A stretch of DNA of 31,879 bases, from the IMG/VR virus record IMGVR_UViG_3300049734_000489, positions 1 to 31,879 of that record; one strand, 5' to 3'. How positions within the stretch are numbered: position 1 is the stretch's first letter; each line of letters opens with the position of its first letter. Under the pieces are notes generated by a model. It saw only the letters and a list, made by a program, of their open reading frames with translations, was not told the DNA's origin and did not search any database. This DNA comes from a virus. Below, piece after piece: positions 1-6,337 of this stretch. The position numbers and the translations under genes are program-made.

Positions 1-16
1 CACGTTGCGAGATGGC
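1..16. repeat. Terminal 16-bp direct repeat, left copy
   Basis: The bases CACGTTGCGAGATGGC are identical to the last 16 bases of the window. The repeat lies in the short gap between the HNH gene (ends at 45) and the terminase small subunit (starts at 31841), the usual neighbourhood of cos sites in HK97-type phages. It is either a circular-assembly overlap or the filled-in copy of a cohesive end. Confidence 0.9.
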
Positions 17-44
17 TGGTGGGTGGTCCCTGACGGCGCGAGCG

Positions 45-371
45 CTAGAGATTGCTGGCCCCCCTCCTACCCCAACCAGAGGATTGGTGCGCGGTTTTGC
101 GGCGATGGTGGGTGGCGCACAGTGCTTGCAAGTTGCGCTCGTCATCGGTGCCGCCAAAGGCGCGGGGCAGGATGTGATCGACGTCGGATGCCTTCTCGTA
201 GCACTGGTCGACCATGCACAGATAGTGGTCCGTGAGGACGCGAGCACGCAGTCGCACCCATGCTGAGTCATAGCCGCGTTGATGTCGGCTGCCTCGAGCC
301 GGCAGGTGAGCAGGACAGCGACCGGCGGTGACGAGCTCGGGACAGCCGGGTTGCGCACAGGGCCGACGCAT
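45..371 (-). CDS. HNH endonuclease next to the terminase genes
   Basis: The 108-residue protein has the HNH fold signature: a zinc-binding pair C52/C57, the catalytic segment DVDHILPRAFGG (D65, H66), then N80 and CATHH (C85, H88/H89). Cys-rich N-terminal residues (C5, C10, C19) may hold a second metal. HNH proteins encoded directly upstream of terS are required for cos cleavage by terminase in several HK97-type phages, and across the window ends this gene precedes TerS by roughly 65 nt. I took the ATG at 371, one base after the stop of the preceding gene; an in-frame GTG at 380 is the alternative. The role in packaging is inferred from position; the family call is firm. Confidence 0.88.
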   Translation of the reverse strand: MRRPCAQPGCPELVTAGRCPAHLPARGSRHQRGYDSAWVRLRARVLTDHYLCMVDQCYEKASDVDHILPRAFGGTDDERNLQALCATHHRRKTAHQSSGWGRRGASNL

Positions 372-372
372 C

Positions 373-663
373 TCAGGCACTCGTCTCAGGCGACTCTGTC
401 GGTTGCGTCAATGCGCCCGTCCAATGGCCACACCAGTCGGTGGCCTTGACCTCGGGCCATTCGACGCCGAGGACATACGCAGTGCGTTCGCTGGGATAGG
501 AGGCAGGCTGACTGGCTGGTCGTTGCGAAGGGAAGGGTTGAGCGACGCGGCAATAGCCGACCTGGACGCCGTCGAGAGTAACTTGATGGCCGTAGAAGGC
601 AACGGGACCGGCGAAGTCGATAAACGAACAGTTGCCACAACTCTGGTTGGTCGGTTTCGGCAT
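373..663 (-). CDS. Small Cys-rich phage protein (metal-binding candidate)
   Basis: A 96-residue protein with SCGNCSF near the N terminus (C9, C12), YCR (C38) and DWCGHW (C78, H80). This C-x2-C ... C ... W-C-x-H-W pattern recurs in small phage proteins of unknown function and suggests one zinc or iron-sulfur site. The ATG at 663 is preceded by a weak Shine-Dalgarno (TGAGG); the open frame extends upstream to 789, but the conserved-looking part begins here. The stop nearly touches the HNH start, so the two are probably cotranscribed as the first genes of the late operon. A competing frame over the same bases lacks the Cys pattern. Function unknown. Confidence 0.7.
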   Translation of the reverse strand: MPKPTNQSCGNCSFIDFAGPVAFYGHQVTLDGVQVGYCRVAQPFPSQRPASQPASYPSERTAYVLGVEWPEVKATDWCGHWTGALTQPTESPETSA

Positions 664-890
664 GAGCCTCAGGGCCTTCGTCGATGCAGCCGGCGGGCGC
701 CGTCCCCGAACACAGGAAAGGCACGCTGTCCACGTTTTCTCCTGGCCCGAGGACAGCGTGCCAACCCGTAGCGTAACGCATACCGTCAAGTGAATGATGC
801 CGGCGGCGCCACGTTGTTGCAGCAGGTGTTCACCGATGTTTCACATCGCGCTGCCGAATTCTTGACCGCAATGCATTAGTACGAGCCCAC
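664..890. other. Intergenic control region ahead of the late operon
   Basis: This 227-bp stretch separates the leftward late genes from the rightward gene at 891. It holds the perfect 12-bp inverted repeat at 720-762, a 6-bp dyad CGATGT/ACATCG at 834-848, and a leftward TTGACG hexamer (784-789) that could be a -35 box although no good -10 follows at 17 bp. I infer that the late promoter lies here because the late gene string starts just to the left. Confidence 0.45.
720..762 (-). promoter_or_regulatory. Perfect 12-bp stem hairpin with a Shine-Dalgarno-like loop
   Basis: GGCACGCTGTCC (720-731) and GGACAGCGTGCC (751-762) are perfect complements around a 19-nt loop. On the minus strand the loop carries CAGGAGAAAAC followed by GTG, a good Shine-Dalgarno and start spacing, and the right stem is followed by TTTCC. 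It could be a leader hairpin, an attenuator of the late operon, or a terminator-like element with a weak U-tract. Confidence 0.6.
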
Positions 891-1346
891 ATGCAACGTC
901 GCGCCAGTACCTCATCAGTCGTGGCACCTATAGTGCTGGGCGTCCTTGGGCTGTTCACGTTGATCTTTCTCGCGGCAGCAGGACTCCCGCCCTTCCCCCG
1001 CATGGGCGGCACTACGCCCCTGGTTATGGCGACGTCGGCCCGAGCGAAATCCGAGACATCTGTCTATGAAGTCATGCTCGCGGGCGAGAACTCACGCGAC
1101 GGTGGCCCGGCAACAGTCAAGTTTGACGGCGGCTGCCTTGTCACGGGATCAGATGGTTCATCAGAATCGAAAACCATCGAGGGCAGGACGCCGAGCACAT
1201 ATAGCTATTCAGGTCGCGGAATTTCCTGCAGTTACCAGAAACAAGGTGGAAGCGACAGGCTCAGAGCAACAGTCAAACGCGATGGGCAGATCGTGAAGAC
1301 TATTGAGACCAGCACGGAATACGGGATCATCAGTTTCGCGATCTGA
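891..1346 (+). CDS. Putative membrane-anchored protein, rightward cargo gene
   Basis: The 151-residue product starts with a short basic segment and a hydrophobic stretch (about residues 10-30: VVAPIVLGVLGLFTLIFLAA), consistent with a signal anchor or signal peptide, followed by a polar Ser/Thr/Gly-rich domain that is probably extracytoplasmic and contains two cysteines (in GGCLVTG and ISCSYQ). It is read opposite to both neighbouring operons and ends 4 bp from the convergent stop at 1351. Its base composition looks less GC-rich than the flanks. This is typical of a moron, a gene expressed independently in the lysogen. I recognise no family, and no clear promoter is visible. Confidence 0.6.
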   Translation: MQRRASTSSVVAPIVLGVLGLFTLIFLAAAGLPPFPRMGGTTPLVMATSARAKSETSVYEVMLAGENSRDGGPATVKFDGGCLVTGSDGSSESKTIEGRTPSTYSYSGRGISCSYQKQGGSDRLRATVKRDGQIVKTIETSTEYGIISFAI

Positions 1347-1350
1347 TCAC

Positions 1351-1563
1351 TTACTCGCCGGCGACCGCCTCGAGAAGCCAGGTACGTGGCACGTCGGCGA
1401 CGTCGATCCATTCAGCACCCAGGACGACAGTCGGGTCGGACTGTGCATCTTCAACCCACCGCAGGATCACGGCGAGTGCAAGCAGGCGTTCCGGACTACG
1501 TGCGTCTGACGTCATAGCATCGATCAGCAGAACCCCATAAGGGCTGCGGTTATGCTGAGCCAC
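1351..1563 (-). CDS. Small hypothetical protein, last gene of the early operon
   Basis: A 70-residue mostly helical protein with the central stretch RSPERLLALAVILRWVEDAQ and the C-terminal WIDVADVPRTWLLEAVAGE. I chose the GTG at 1563, which overlaps the end of the preceding gene by 14 bp; the frame is open further upstream but there overlaps a better-supported coding frame. No Shine-Dalgarno is obvious, so expression may depend on translational coupling. No family recognised. It ends 4 bp from the stop of the convergent gene at 1346. Confidence 0.5.
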   Translation of the reverse strand: MAQHNRSPYGVLLIDAMTSDARSPERLLALAVILRWVEDAQSDPTVVLGAEWIDVADVPRTWLLEAVAGE

Positions 1564-1753
1564 GTGTACGCAACGCCCACAGCTCGCGTTGGAGAGTCGA
1601 CCGACGGGTCGCCAGCGCATCGCGCAGGACCGCCAGCTTCTTCGCCCGCGTACCTTCCTGTCGGTCCACGGCCAAAACGAACTCGTTCTCGAGATAGACC
1701 ATCTTGCGGCCAAGACGGCTGATCCTGCCCTGAAGTAACGAGCCGCGATTCAC
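1550..1753 (-). CDS. Small basic coiled-coil protein
   Basis: A 67-residue product rich in Arg and Leu; its second half (QEGTRAKKLAVLRDALATRR and onward) has heptad-like spacing and probably forms a helix or coiled coil. The GTG start at 1753 overlaps the stop of the preceding gene as GTGA, the coupling pattern used through this operon. Function unknown; small basic coiled-coil proteins in this position often act in DNA binding or as adaptors, but nothing here proves that. Confidence 0.55.
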   Translation of the reverse strand: MNRGSLLQGRISRLGRKMVYLENEFVLAVDRQEGTRAKKLAVLRDALATRRSTLQRELWALRTRGSA

Positions 1754-1929
1754 CTGGTGAGCTCCTCGGCAGGCCCGCGGATGCAATCGTGGCGCCGCGC
1801 CGGATACAGCTCATCATGCATCGAGCAGAAGAACGCGCGACACAGCGGACACCAGGTCGCGACGGGCGCCCGGCAGCCGAATTGCTGACACAGCTCGGGC
1901 ACGGTACTCACCCATGCTCTCAGGGTCAT
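1750..1929 (-). CDS. Small zinc-finger-like protein
   Basis: A 59-residue protein with a dense ligand set: CQQFGC, WCPLC, FFCSMH and RRHDC. The spacing C-x4-C-x7-C-x2-C-x4-C-x2-H ... H-x-C resembles AN1- or B-box-type zinc fingers that bind two metals. The ATG at 1929 overlaps the upstream stop as ATGA. This is one of several very small Cys-rich proteins in this operon; a protein-interaction or regulatory role is likely but unproven. Confidence 0.6.
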   Translation of the reverse strand: MTLRAWVSTVPELCQQFGCRAPVATWCPLCRAFFCSMHDELYPARRHDCIRGPAEELTR

Positions 1930-2171
1930 ACGCTGACCGGGCGCGGCTGCCACGCCGTCAGCATCTGTGAAACCAGCTCGTAGGATTCGGCGACGAAGTG
2001 CAATCCGCCGTCGCGCATAGTCAAGCACGCCTGGCCGTTGCGCTGGTCGCGGAACACGAGCGTGACCTCGGCCAGATTGAACAGTCGCTTGTCCTGCTTA
2101 TCCGGTGGCTGATGCGGGTCGAAGCCCTGCGATCGGTACAGGGCCGTCAGCTCGATGAATTGCTGTGTCAT
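1926..2171 (-). CDS. Hypothetical protein, 81 residues
   Basis: The ATG at 2171 has a good Shine-Dalgarno (AGGAG) about ten bases upstream. The product has no transmembrane segment and no cysteine cluster beyond one residue. A predicted beta-rich middle (LAEVTLVFRDQRNGQACLTM) suggests a small alpha/beta domain. It ends in a 4-bp overlap with the zinc-finger gene. I do not recognise the family. Confidence 0.6.
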   Translation of the reverse strand: MTQQFIELTALYRSQGFDPHQPPDKQDKRLFNLAEVTLVFRDQRNGQACLTMRDGGLHFVAESYELVSQMLTAWQPRPVSV

Positions 2172-2190
2172 ACGGCATTTCTCCTGTTGC

Positions 2191-2298
2191 TTAATCGAAA
2201 TCGCCTCGCAGGAACTTGAACCAGCGGCACATGCCGATCGTCGCGAGGATGCTCGCCAGAATCCAGGTGACGACCACCCAACCCCACCACTCCATCAT
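2191..2298 (-). CDS. 35-residue single-pass membrane protein
   Basis: This very short gene begins with two ATG codons at 2298; the first overlaps the stop of the vWA gene as ATGA. The product (MMEWWGWVVVTWILASILAT at its N terminus) is one transmembrane helix followed by a short basic tail ending in KFLRGDFD, predicting a cytoplasmic C terminus. Single-helix proteins of this size are common in phages as small inhibitors or membrane tethers. Its coupling to the vWA gene suggests a functional link. Confidence 0.55.
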   Translation of the reverse strand: MMEWWGWVVVTWILASILATIGMCRWFKFLRGDFD

Positions 2299-2969
2299 GG
2301 CGACCCTTTCGGTGCAGGCAACTGCAACGGATAGAAGCGCCCGGGCAGTGCCTTGCGCCCGGGCGCACGCTGTTCACGTCGCCAGCGGCTGATACTGTCC
2401 GAGGTAGTACGGAAGCCGGCGATGACGCCCTCGCGCGTCGGCGAATAGCTCAGACTGTTGAACATGCCGACGCCCATGTTCTCGCCGGTCTGCCAGGACT
2501 CGAGCTCGGCGCCGAGGTAGGCGAATACCCACCCGTCGCGTTGCTTCTCCCGGACGCGCGCGCGCACCTTGTCGAGCGTGGCCCACTTCGGGCTGGCGTT
2601 CTCGTAGCCGTCGGTCTGGATGACTACCAGCGCATGATCCTGCGTTCGCACCGAAGGCTCGAGATCCGAGATGGCCGACAGGACGGCGACGAACAACGGC
2701 GTGTCGCCTCGAGGCCTGTAGGCCTGGCGGGCGATCGCGTTCGTCTCGTACGTCAGGCTCGAGTCGAACAGGACGTTCAGCTCCAACTGGCCGTCATCGC
2801 CGGTCCCGAACTCCACTACGCGTACCGAGGTCTTCGGTTGCCCGACCTGCTGATGCAGCAGCGTGTTGAGCCCCTGCAGCGTCGGGCCTGCGATCGTCTC
2901 CATGCTCGCCGAGCGATCGACCAGGATCAGCACCCAATCAGTCCAGTCCAGCAACGGCATCTCGGTCAT
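2295..2969 (-). CDS. von Willebrand factor A (vWA) domain protein
   Basis: The 224-residue product is a single vWA domain with a complete MIDAS metal site: DRSAS (D18, S20, S22), GDT (T90) and QTDG (D120). vWA domains are metal-dependent protein-binding folds that in bacteria often pair with AAA+ ATPases, chaperones or tellurite-resistance-like modules. The ATG at 2969 overlaps the stop of the nuclease gene as ATGA, and the gene ends in a 4-bp overlap with a tiny membrane protein. A basic segment near residues 194-205 follows the core domain. No signal peptide is present, so it should be cytoplasmic. The partner is unknown; J-domain and nuclease neighbours are candidates. Confidence 0.85.
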   Translation of the reverse strand: MTEMPLLDWTDWVLILVDRSASMETIAGPTLQGLNTLLHQQVGQPKTSVRVVEFGTGDDGQLELNVLFDSSLTYETNAIARQAYRPRGDTPLFVAVLSAISDLEPSVRTQDHALVVIQTDGYENASPKWATLDKVRARVREKQRDGWVFAYLGAELESWQTGENMGVGMFNSLSYSPTREGVIAGFRTTSDSISRWRREQRAPGRKALPGRFYPLQLPAPKGSP

Positions 2970-3745
2970 ACCAGTACCCCTTCGCCGCGGACGCTGACGC
3001 GCGGCGGCAGACCCGTCAGGTCGCAGACATGGGCGTGGTCCCACACCGCGCCGCACTCGAGACACGGACCGTGCTTGCCGTGGCAGGCGAAGTCGCCGTC
3101 GAGCACGCGCAAGGAGATCTGACGCGCCTCGTCATACATTGCGGACCAGCGCTCCTCGGGATGCTCGATGTCGAAGATCTCGACGCTGCGGCTGACCTTG
3201 TTCAGCACCACATAGGTGAAGCGCTCCGGCCAGTCCGCTTGCTGCTCGCCGACGGCCCACGAGTACAGGCAGGGTTGCCACGCGTCGCGCTCGGCACGCT
3301 TCTGCGACCACTTGCCCATCGTGGTCTTGAAGTCGAACACGCGCCGCCCGTCGGTGCTAACGAGGTCGACGAAGCCTATCGTCGGCGCGCCCCATGCCAG
3401 TCCCGTTTCGAGTCGAAATTCCCACTCGCTCTTGCCCGCGAGGCCGAGCTCCATCACCTTGTCGAAGAGCGCGAGCCCGACGCCGGTGAGCTGCGGACTG
3501 GCGTCGGCGCCGAGGTACATGGCGACGGCATCCTTCCAGGCCGAGCGGAACTCGCGCTCGCCGTCGCCGCCCTTGTAGTGCACGTCGAGGCCATGGTGCA
3601 GTGCCGACCCGAACAGCATCGGTTCCGTCGGGTCGACGGCGAGACCGGCGATGTAGCGCGCGTAGAACTCCGCGGGGCACTGCTGCCAGCACAGAAAACG
3701 GCTCGCCGACCAGTGGTCGAACGGCAGCACCTTCTGTTTCTTCAT
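2966..3745 (-). CDS. RecB/Cas4-like PD-(D/E)XK nuclease
   Basis: A 259-residue nuclease of the PD-(D/E)XK superfamily (PF12705-like). Visible motifs are H51 in GSALHHG, D127 in IGFVDL, the FDFK core (D138, K140) and the QxxxY motif in AWQPCLYSWA. Cysteines at C19 and C23, and again at C221, C228, C231 and C241, resemble the split Fe-S clusters of Cas4 and AddB-type enzymes, though the exact spacing differs. It probably acts as an exonuclease on DNA ends in recombination or replication. There is no CRISPR array nearby, so a spacer-acquisition role is not suggested. ATGA overlaps on both sides place it in a tight operon with the coiled-coil and vWA genes. Confidence 0.85.
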   Translation of the reverse strand: MKKQKVLPFDHWSASRFLCWQQCPAEFYARYIAGLAVDPTEPMLFGSALHHGLDVHYKGGDGEREFRSAWKDAVAMYLGADASPQLTGVGLALFDKVMELGLAGKSEWEFRLETGLAWGAPTIGFVDLVSTDGRRVFDFKTTMGKWSQKRAERDAWQPCLYSWAVGEQQADWPERFTYVVLNKVSRSVEIFDIEHPEERWSAMYDEARQISLRVLDGDFACHGKHGPCLECGAVWDHAHVCDLTGLPPRVSVRGEGVLV

Positions 3746-3942
3746 GGGCGTGAACCTGCCTGGAACACGTCACGTTTGGTGTCGCGCACGAGCTGCAGCA
3801 CGCGTCGCCGATAGCTGAAGAAGTCAGCCTGAGTGCGCTCGGCCAGCCGCGCGTACTCGTCGCAGCGCCGCTCGAGCATGCGGATGTGCTCGTGCAGCGC
3901 CTCGTATTCGCTGATGGGAATCGTCATGTACTCGTCGCTCAC
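3742..3942 (-). CDS. Small coiled-coil protein
   Basis: The 66-residue product is almost entirely helical with strong heptad character (EHIRMLERRCDEYARLAERT), a likely coiled coil. It overlaps the upstream J-domain gene by 4 bp (ATGA) and the downstream nuclease gene by 4 bp. Its position between a chaperone-like and a nuclease gene suggests an adaptor, but there is no direct evidence for function. Confidence 0.6.
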   Translation of the reverse strand: MSDEYMTIPISEYEALHEHIRMLERRCDEYARLAERTQADFFSYRRRVLQLVRDTKRDVFQAGSRP

Positions 3943-4496
3943 GCCAGCGCCCCCATGAGTTCTTTCAAACGGTCATAAGCGGTGCGGATGCGAATGAAGT
4001 CAGACGTGTTGCCGCCCATGTCCGGGTGGTGCGTCATCGCCAGCGTGCGGAACGCCGACGTGACCTGCGTCATCGTCACCGGCCACTCGAGCCCGAGGTG
4101 CATCAGCCACAGATGCACCGCGTCGCGCGGATCGAGCACCGTCTCGCGCGGAATGCCGCCCGCGGACGCAGGACCGGCAGCACCAGCTCCAGACGGAACG
4201 CCCATGCAGCTATCGAAGTGGCACTCGTACGTGGGCTCGCTGCCCTCGATGTTCATCGGGCGCCGTTTGCCGCCCGGCGTGGACTCCCAATACACCTTCT
4301 CGTGGCACGCCTTGCACGTGCTCACACGCTGCCGATTGCCAAGCGAGTCAGTGATCCACTCCTGCGCCGCACAACTATCGAAGTGCGAGTGCTGCTCGTC
4401 GTCGTCGTCGAACGGAAACGCCTTCGCGCTGTTGTACGGCGAGGTGCCCCACCAGATCCTGGAGCGGCAGTTACGACACGTGCCCCAACCCGCCAT
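3939..4496 (-). CDS. Zinc-binding protein with C-terminal J-domain (DnaJ-like)
   Basis: The 185-residue protein has two related Cys/His modules, CRNC...HFDSC (C7, C10, H38, C42) and CKAC...HFDSC (C61, C64, H93, C97), each a likely zinc site, then a Gly/Ala/Pro linker, then a C-terminal J-domain (residues about 137-182) with the HPD signature at 157-159. J-domains stimulate Hsp70 ATPase; phage and viral versions can recruit host DnaK to replication complexes. The ATG at 4496 has a Shine-Dalgarno (GGGAGG) and follows the inverted-repeat element directly, so a promoter inside that element may drive it. Domain order (zinc first, J last) differs from DnaJ itself. Confidence 0.85.
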   Translation of the reverse strand: MAGWGTCRNCRSRIWWGTSPYNSAKAFPFDDDDEQHSHFDSCAAQEWITDSLGNRQRVSTCKACHEKVYWESTPGGKRRPMNIEGSEPTYECHFDSCMGVPSGAGAAGPASAGGIPRETVLDPRDAVHLWLMHLGLEWPVTMTQVTSAFRTLAMTHHPDMGGNTSDFIRIRTAYDRLKELMGALA

Positions 4497-4690
4497 CAGA
4501 CGCCTCCCACCTCGTCCAATTCGTCAATTCGTAGGGTCTTATAGTTTTCGTTTTTCCGAGGCTCAGCAGGCATCCCGGACCCCTCGCAGCAAGTAGCTGA
4601 ATTCGGGTCCGGTACTTACGAAGTAGACGAATTCCTTCTCGGAAAAAACGAACACTATAAGGAGGTACGAATTGACGAATTGGACGAAGA
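4497..4690. repeat. Large inverted-repeat element with iteron-like 8-mers (origin candidate)
   Basis: Outer 22-bp arms at 4512-4533 and 4666-4687 are perfectly complementary. Inward of them lie further complementary blocks: CTTATAGT (4538-4545) with ACTATAAG (4654-4661), and CGTTTTTCCGAG (4549-4560) with a one-base-longer partner (4638-4650). A central stem is CCGGACCC (4575-4582) and GGGTCCGG (4605-4612). Each arm holds two back-to-back copies of ACGAATTG (4517-4532 reversed, 4667-4682), and a variant ACGAATTC lies at 4627-4634. The element is AT-richer than its surroundings, sits between the helicase and J-domain genes, and each arm has an outward-facing TATAAG. I infer a replication origin or a strong cis-regulatory cruciform. 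Confidence 0.8.
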
Positions 4691-6337
4691 TCACCGCGGC
4701 CTCCAGTACTCGGTCGGCGGACCCTGAGAAACGTGCACGCCACCACGCCGCTCGAAGACCGCGAGGCCACACTGCAGCAGGAGCTGCAGCGCGTCGCTGA
4801 TCTTGTCGGCCTTGACGTTGCGATGCAGCAAGCCCGAGATTTCCGTGCGCGTCATCTCGCCGTTGGCGCGCAGCGCGACGATGATCGTGTCGGCGATCGG
4901 GTTGCCGGTCCGATTGCCGAAGATCCAGCGCGCACTGTCGTTGCAGTACCGCCACACGGCGAGCCCGGCGTCGAGGTGCTCGAGCTCGATCGTCGACGAG
5001 CAGTCGAGCGCCGCGTACAGCACAGCCAGCCGTAGGACCTGCGCTTCGGCACGTTGGGTCGCTGCTCCGAACAGACCCATCACGCCTGTCGACAGCTCTT
5101 CGTAACCGGCGTCCCACCGTGCGCCGGCCTCAGGCGACCAGTCGATCAGCCCGTGCGCGGTCTTGACCCACCTCCGTGTGCGATCGAGCGCCTCGGCGTA
5201 CGCCTCGAGCACGCGCTTGGGTGCGTTGCCGCCCCGCGGCAGGAACTTACTTCGCTTCGCAGCGAACCAGAGGAAGCGATTGGCGAAGCCCGAGGTGATC
5301 TCGGTCGGGTACAGGTACTGGCGCAGCTCCTCGAGCGTGATGTGCGCCACGATGTTGATGTGGGCGCCCGTCGCACGCGTCGGGTTCACTTTGACCAGCG
5401 TCTCCAGATTGCCGGTGTCCCACGCGTCGCGCAGCGTGGCGGAGATGGCGTTGCCTTCGCGTTCCATCCGCCGCAGCAGCGTGGCCAGCTCGCCCTCGAT
5501 GATCACCAGCCGCTTATCGGAGACGCCCGGGTCGGTCACTTCGTACTGGTGCTTCTTGGCGTTCCACTTCTCGAGCTTGTCGCGCACCTGGTGGACGAAC
5601 CCCTCGGCCGAGCTGAGGCCCGAGGCGATGCGCACCGGCTCGTCAGCGTCTTTGAGTGCCTGACGGAACGGTGCTGCGCTGGTGCCCTTCCTGCCCTTGC
5701 TGGTGTCGCCCACGATGGCGCCGAAGAACCGCGCCGGATGCGGCATGTCGCCCGCGTGGGCATGCATCTTCAGCCCGATGTAGCCGCTGGCCACGGCGAC
5801 CGCGTGCGCCAGCAGCGCCGCGGGATCTGCCTCGCTGTGCGGCTCGATGCCGCGCACAACGTCTCCCAACGGACCATAGAGCGCTGCGTCTGCCAAGGGC
5901 GACGGCCAAGCAGCAGGCACGATCGGCGGCGTCTGCGTTGGCGGAGTGACTGCTGCCGTGACCGTGCCGTTGAGCGAGATCCGCGGCATGACGTTAGCCA
6001 GCTGCCGCCGCGCGATGTCGACGTACGCCTGATCGCTGCGACGGTTGGCGTACTTGAACCAGCCGAGCGTCACGTCTCGTTCTTTCAACGCCTCGACGAT
6101 CGTCGCCTCGTTGGCGCCGGCGCTCGCCAGCTCACCGGCGATCGCCCACAGCCCACCGCTGCGGTCGTTGTCGAAACCCTTGCCGTTCCACACGTCGCGG
6201 TCGATGTCGAGCGGCGGCTCGCCGTTCTCGCCAACGATCGTGTCGCCCTCGAGCGTGGCCGTGGCCGCGGCTGTGCGCCCTTCGACCTGCAGCACGAGCA
6301 GTTCGACGGCCCACGCCGGCGGCAGGTTCAGTCCCAC
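4691..6337 (-). CDS. DUF3987-type primase-associated helicase/ATPase
   Basis: The 548-residue protein matches the DUF3987-type ATPase usually fused to or encoded beside prim-pol domains. A P-loop GDTSKGRKGTS lies at 210-220, a Walker-B-like LVIIEGE at 277-283, and a likely arginine-finger segment GFANRFLWFAAKRS near 350-363. The C terminus (about 475-525) resembles a winged helix. The first residues (NLPPAWAVELL) look like the interdomain linker that normally follows a prim-pol domain. The GTG at 6337 has GGGGAG five bases upstream and overlaps the prim-pol stop by 10 bp. The reading frame is also open upstream to 6628, but that part encodes Arg-rich noise in another gene's frame. Confidence 0.82.
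   Translation of the reverse strand: MGLNLPPAWAVELLVLQVEGRTAAATATLEGDTIVGENGEPPLDIDRDVWNGKGFDNDRSGGLWAIAGELASAGANEATIVEALKERDVTLGWFKYANRRSDQAYVDIARRQLANVMPRISLNGTVTAAVTPPTQTPPIVPAAWPSPLADAALYGPLGDVVRGIEPHSEADPAALLAHAVAVASGYIGLKMHAHAGDMPHPARFFGAIVGDTSKGRKGTSAAPFRQALKDADEPVRIASGLSSAEGFVHQVRDKLEKWNAKKHQYEVTDPGVSDKRLVIIEGELATLLRRMEREGNAISATLRDAWDTGNLETLVKVNPTRATGAHINIVAHITLEELRQYLYPTEITSGFANRFLWFAAKRSKFLPRGGNAPKRVLEAYAEALDRTRRWVKTAHGLIDWSPEAGARWDAGYEELSTGVMGLFGAATQRAEAQVLRLAVLYAALDCSSTIELEHLDAGLAVWRYCNDSARWIFGNRTGNPIADTIIVALRANGEMTRTEISGLLHRNVKADKISDALQLLLQCGLAVFERRGGVHVSQGPPTEYWRPR

Noticed and set aside
328-771. Plus-strand open frame opposite the Cys-rich and HNH genes
   Set aside because: No Shine-Dalgarno or recognisable motif, while the minus strand has CGNC...WCGHW and HNH signatures.
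862-890. A standard promoter for the gene at 891 from TTGACC at 862
   Set aside because: A -10 box at 17 bp would fall on GCCCAC directly before the start codon; no acceptable TATAAT-like hexamer is present.
2966-3745. Cas4 of a CRISPR system
   Set aside because: No repeat-spacer array or other cas genes occur in the window; the gene fits a phage recombination nuclease.
4497-4690. MITE or insertion sequence, because of long inverted ends
   Set aside because: No target-site duplication flanks the arms, no second copy is visible in the window, and the arms carry ordered iteron-like repeats and promoter-like boxes.
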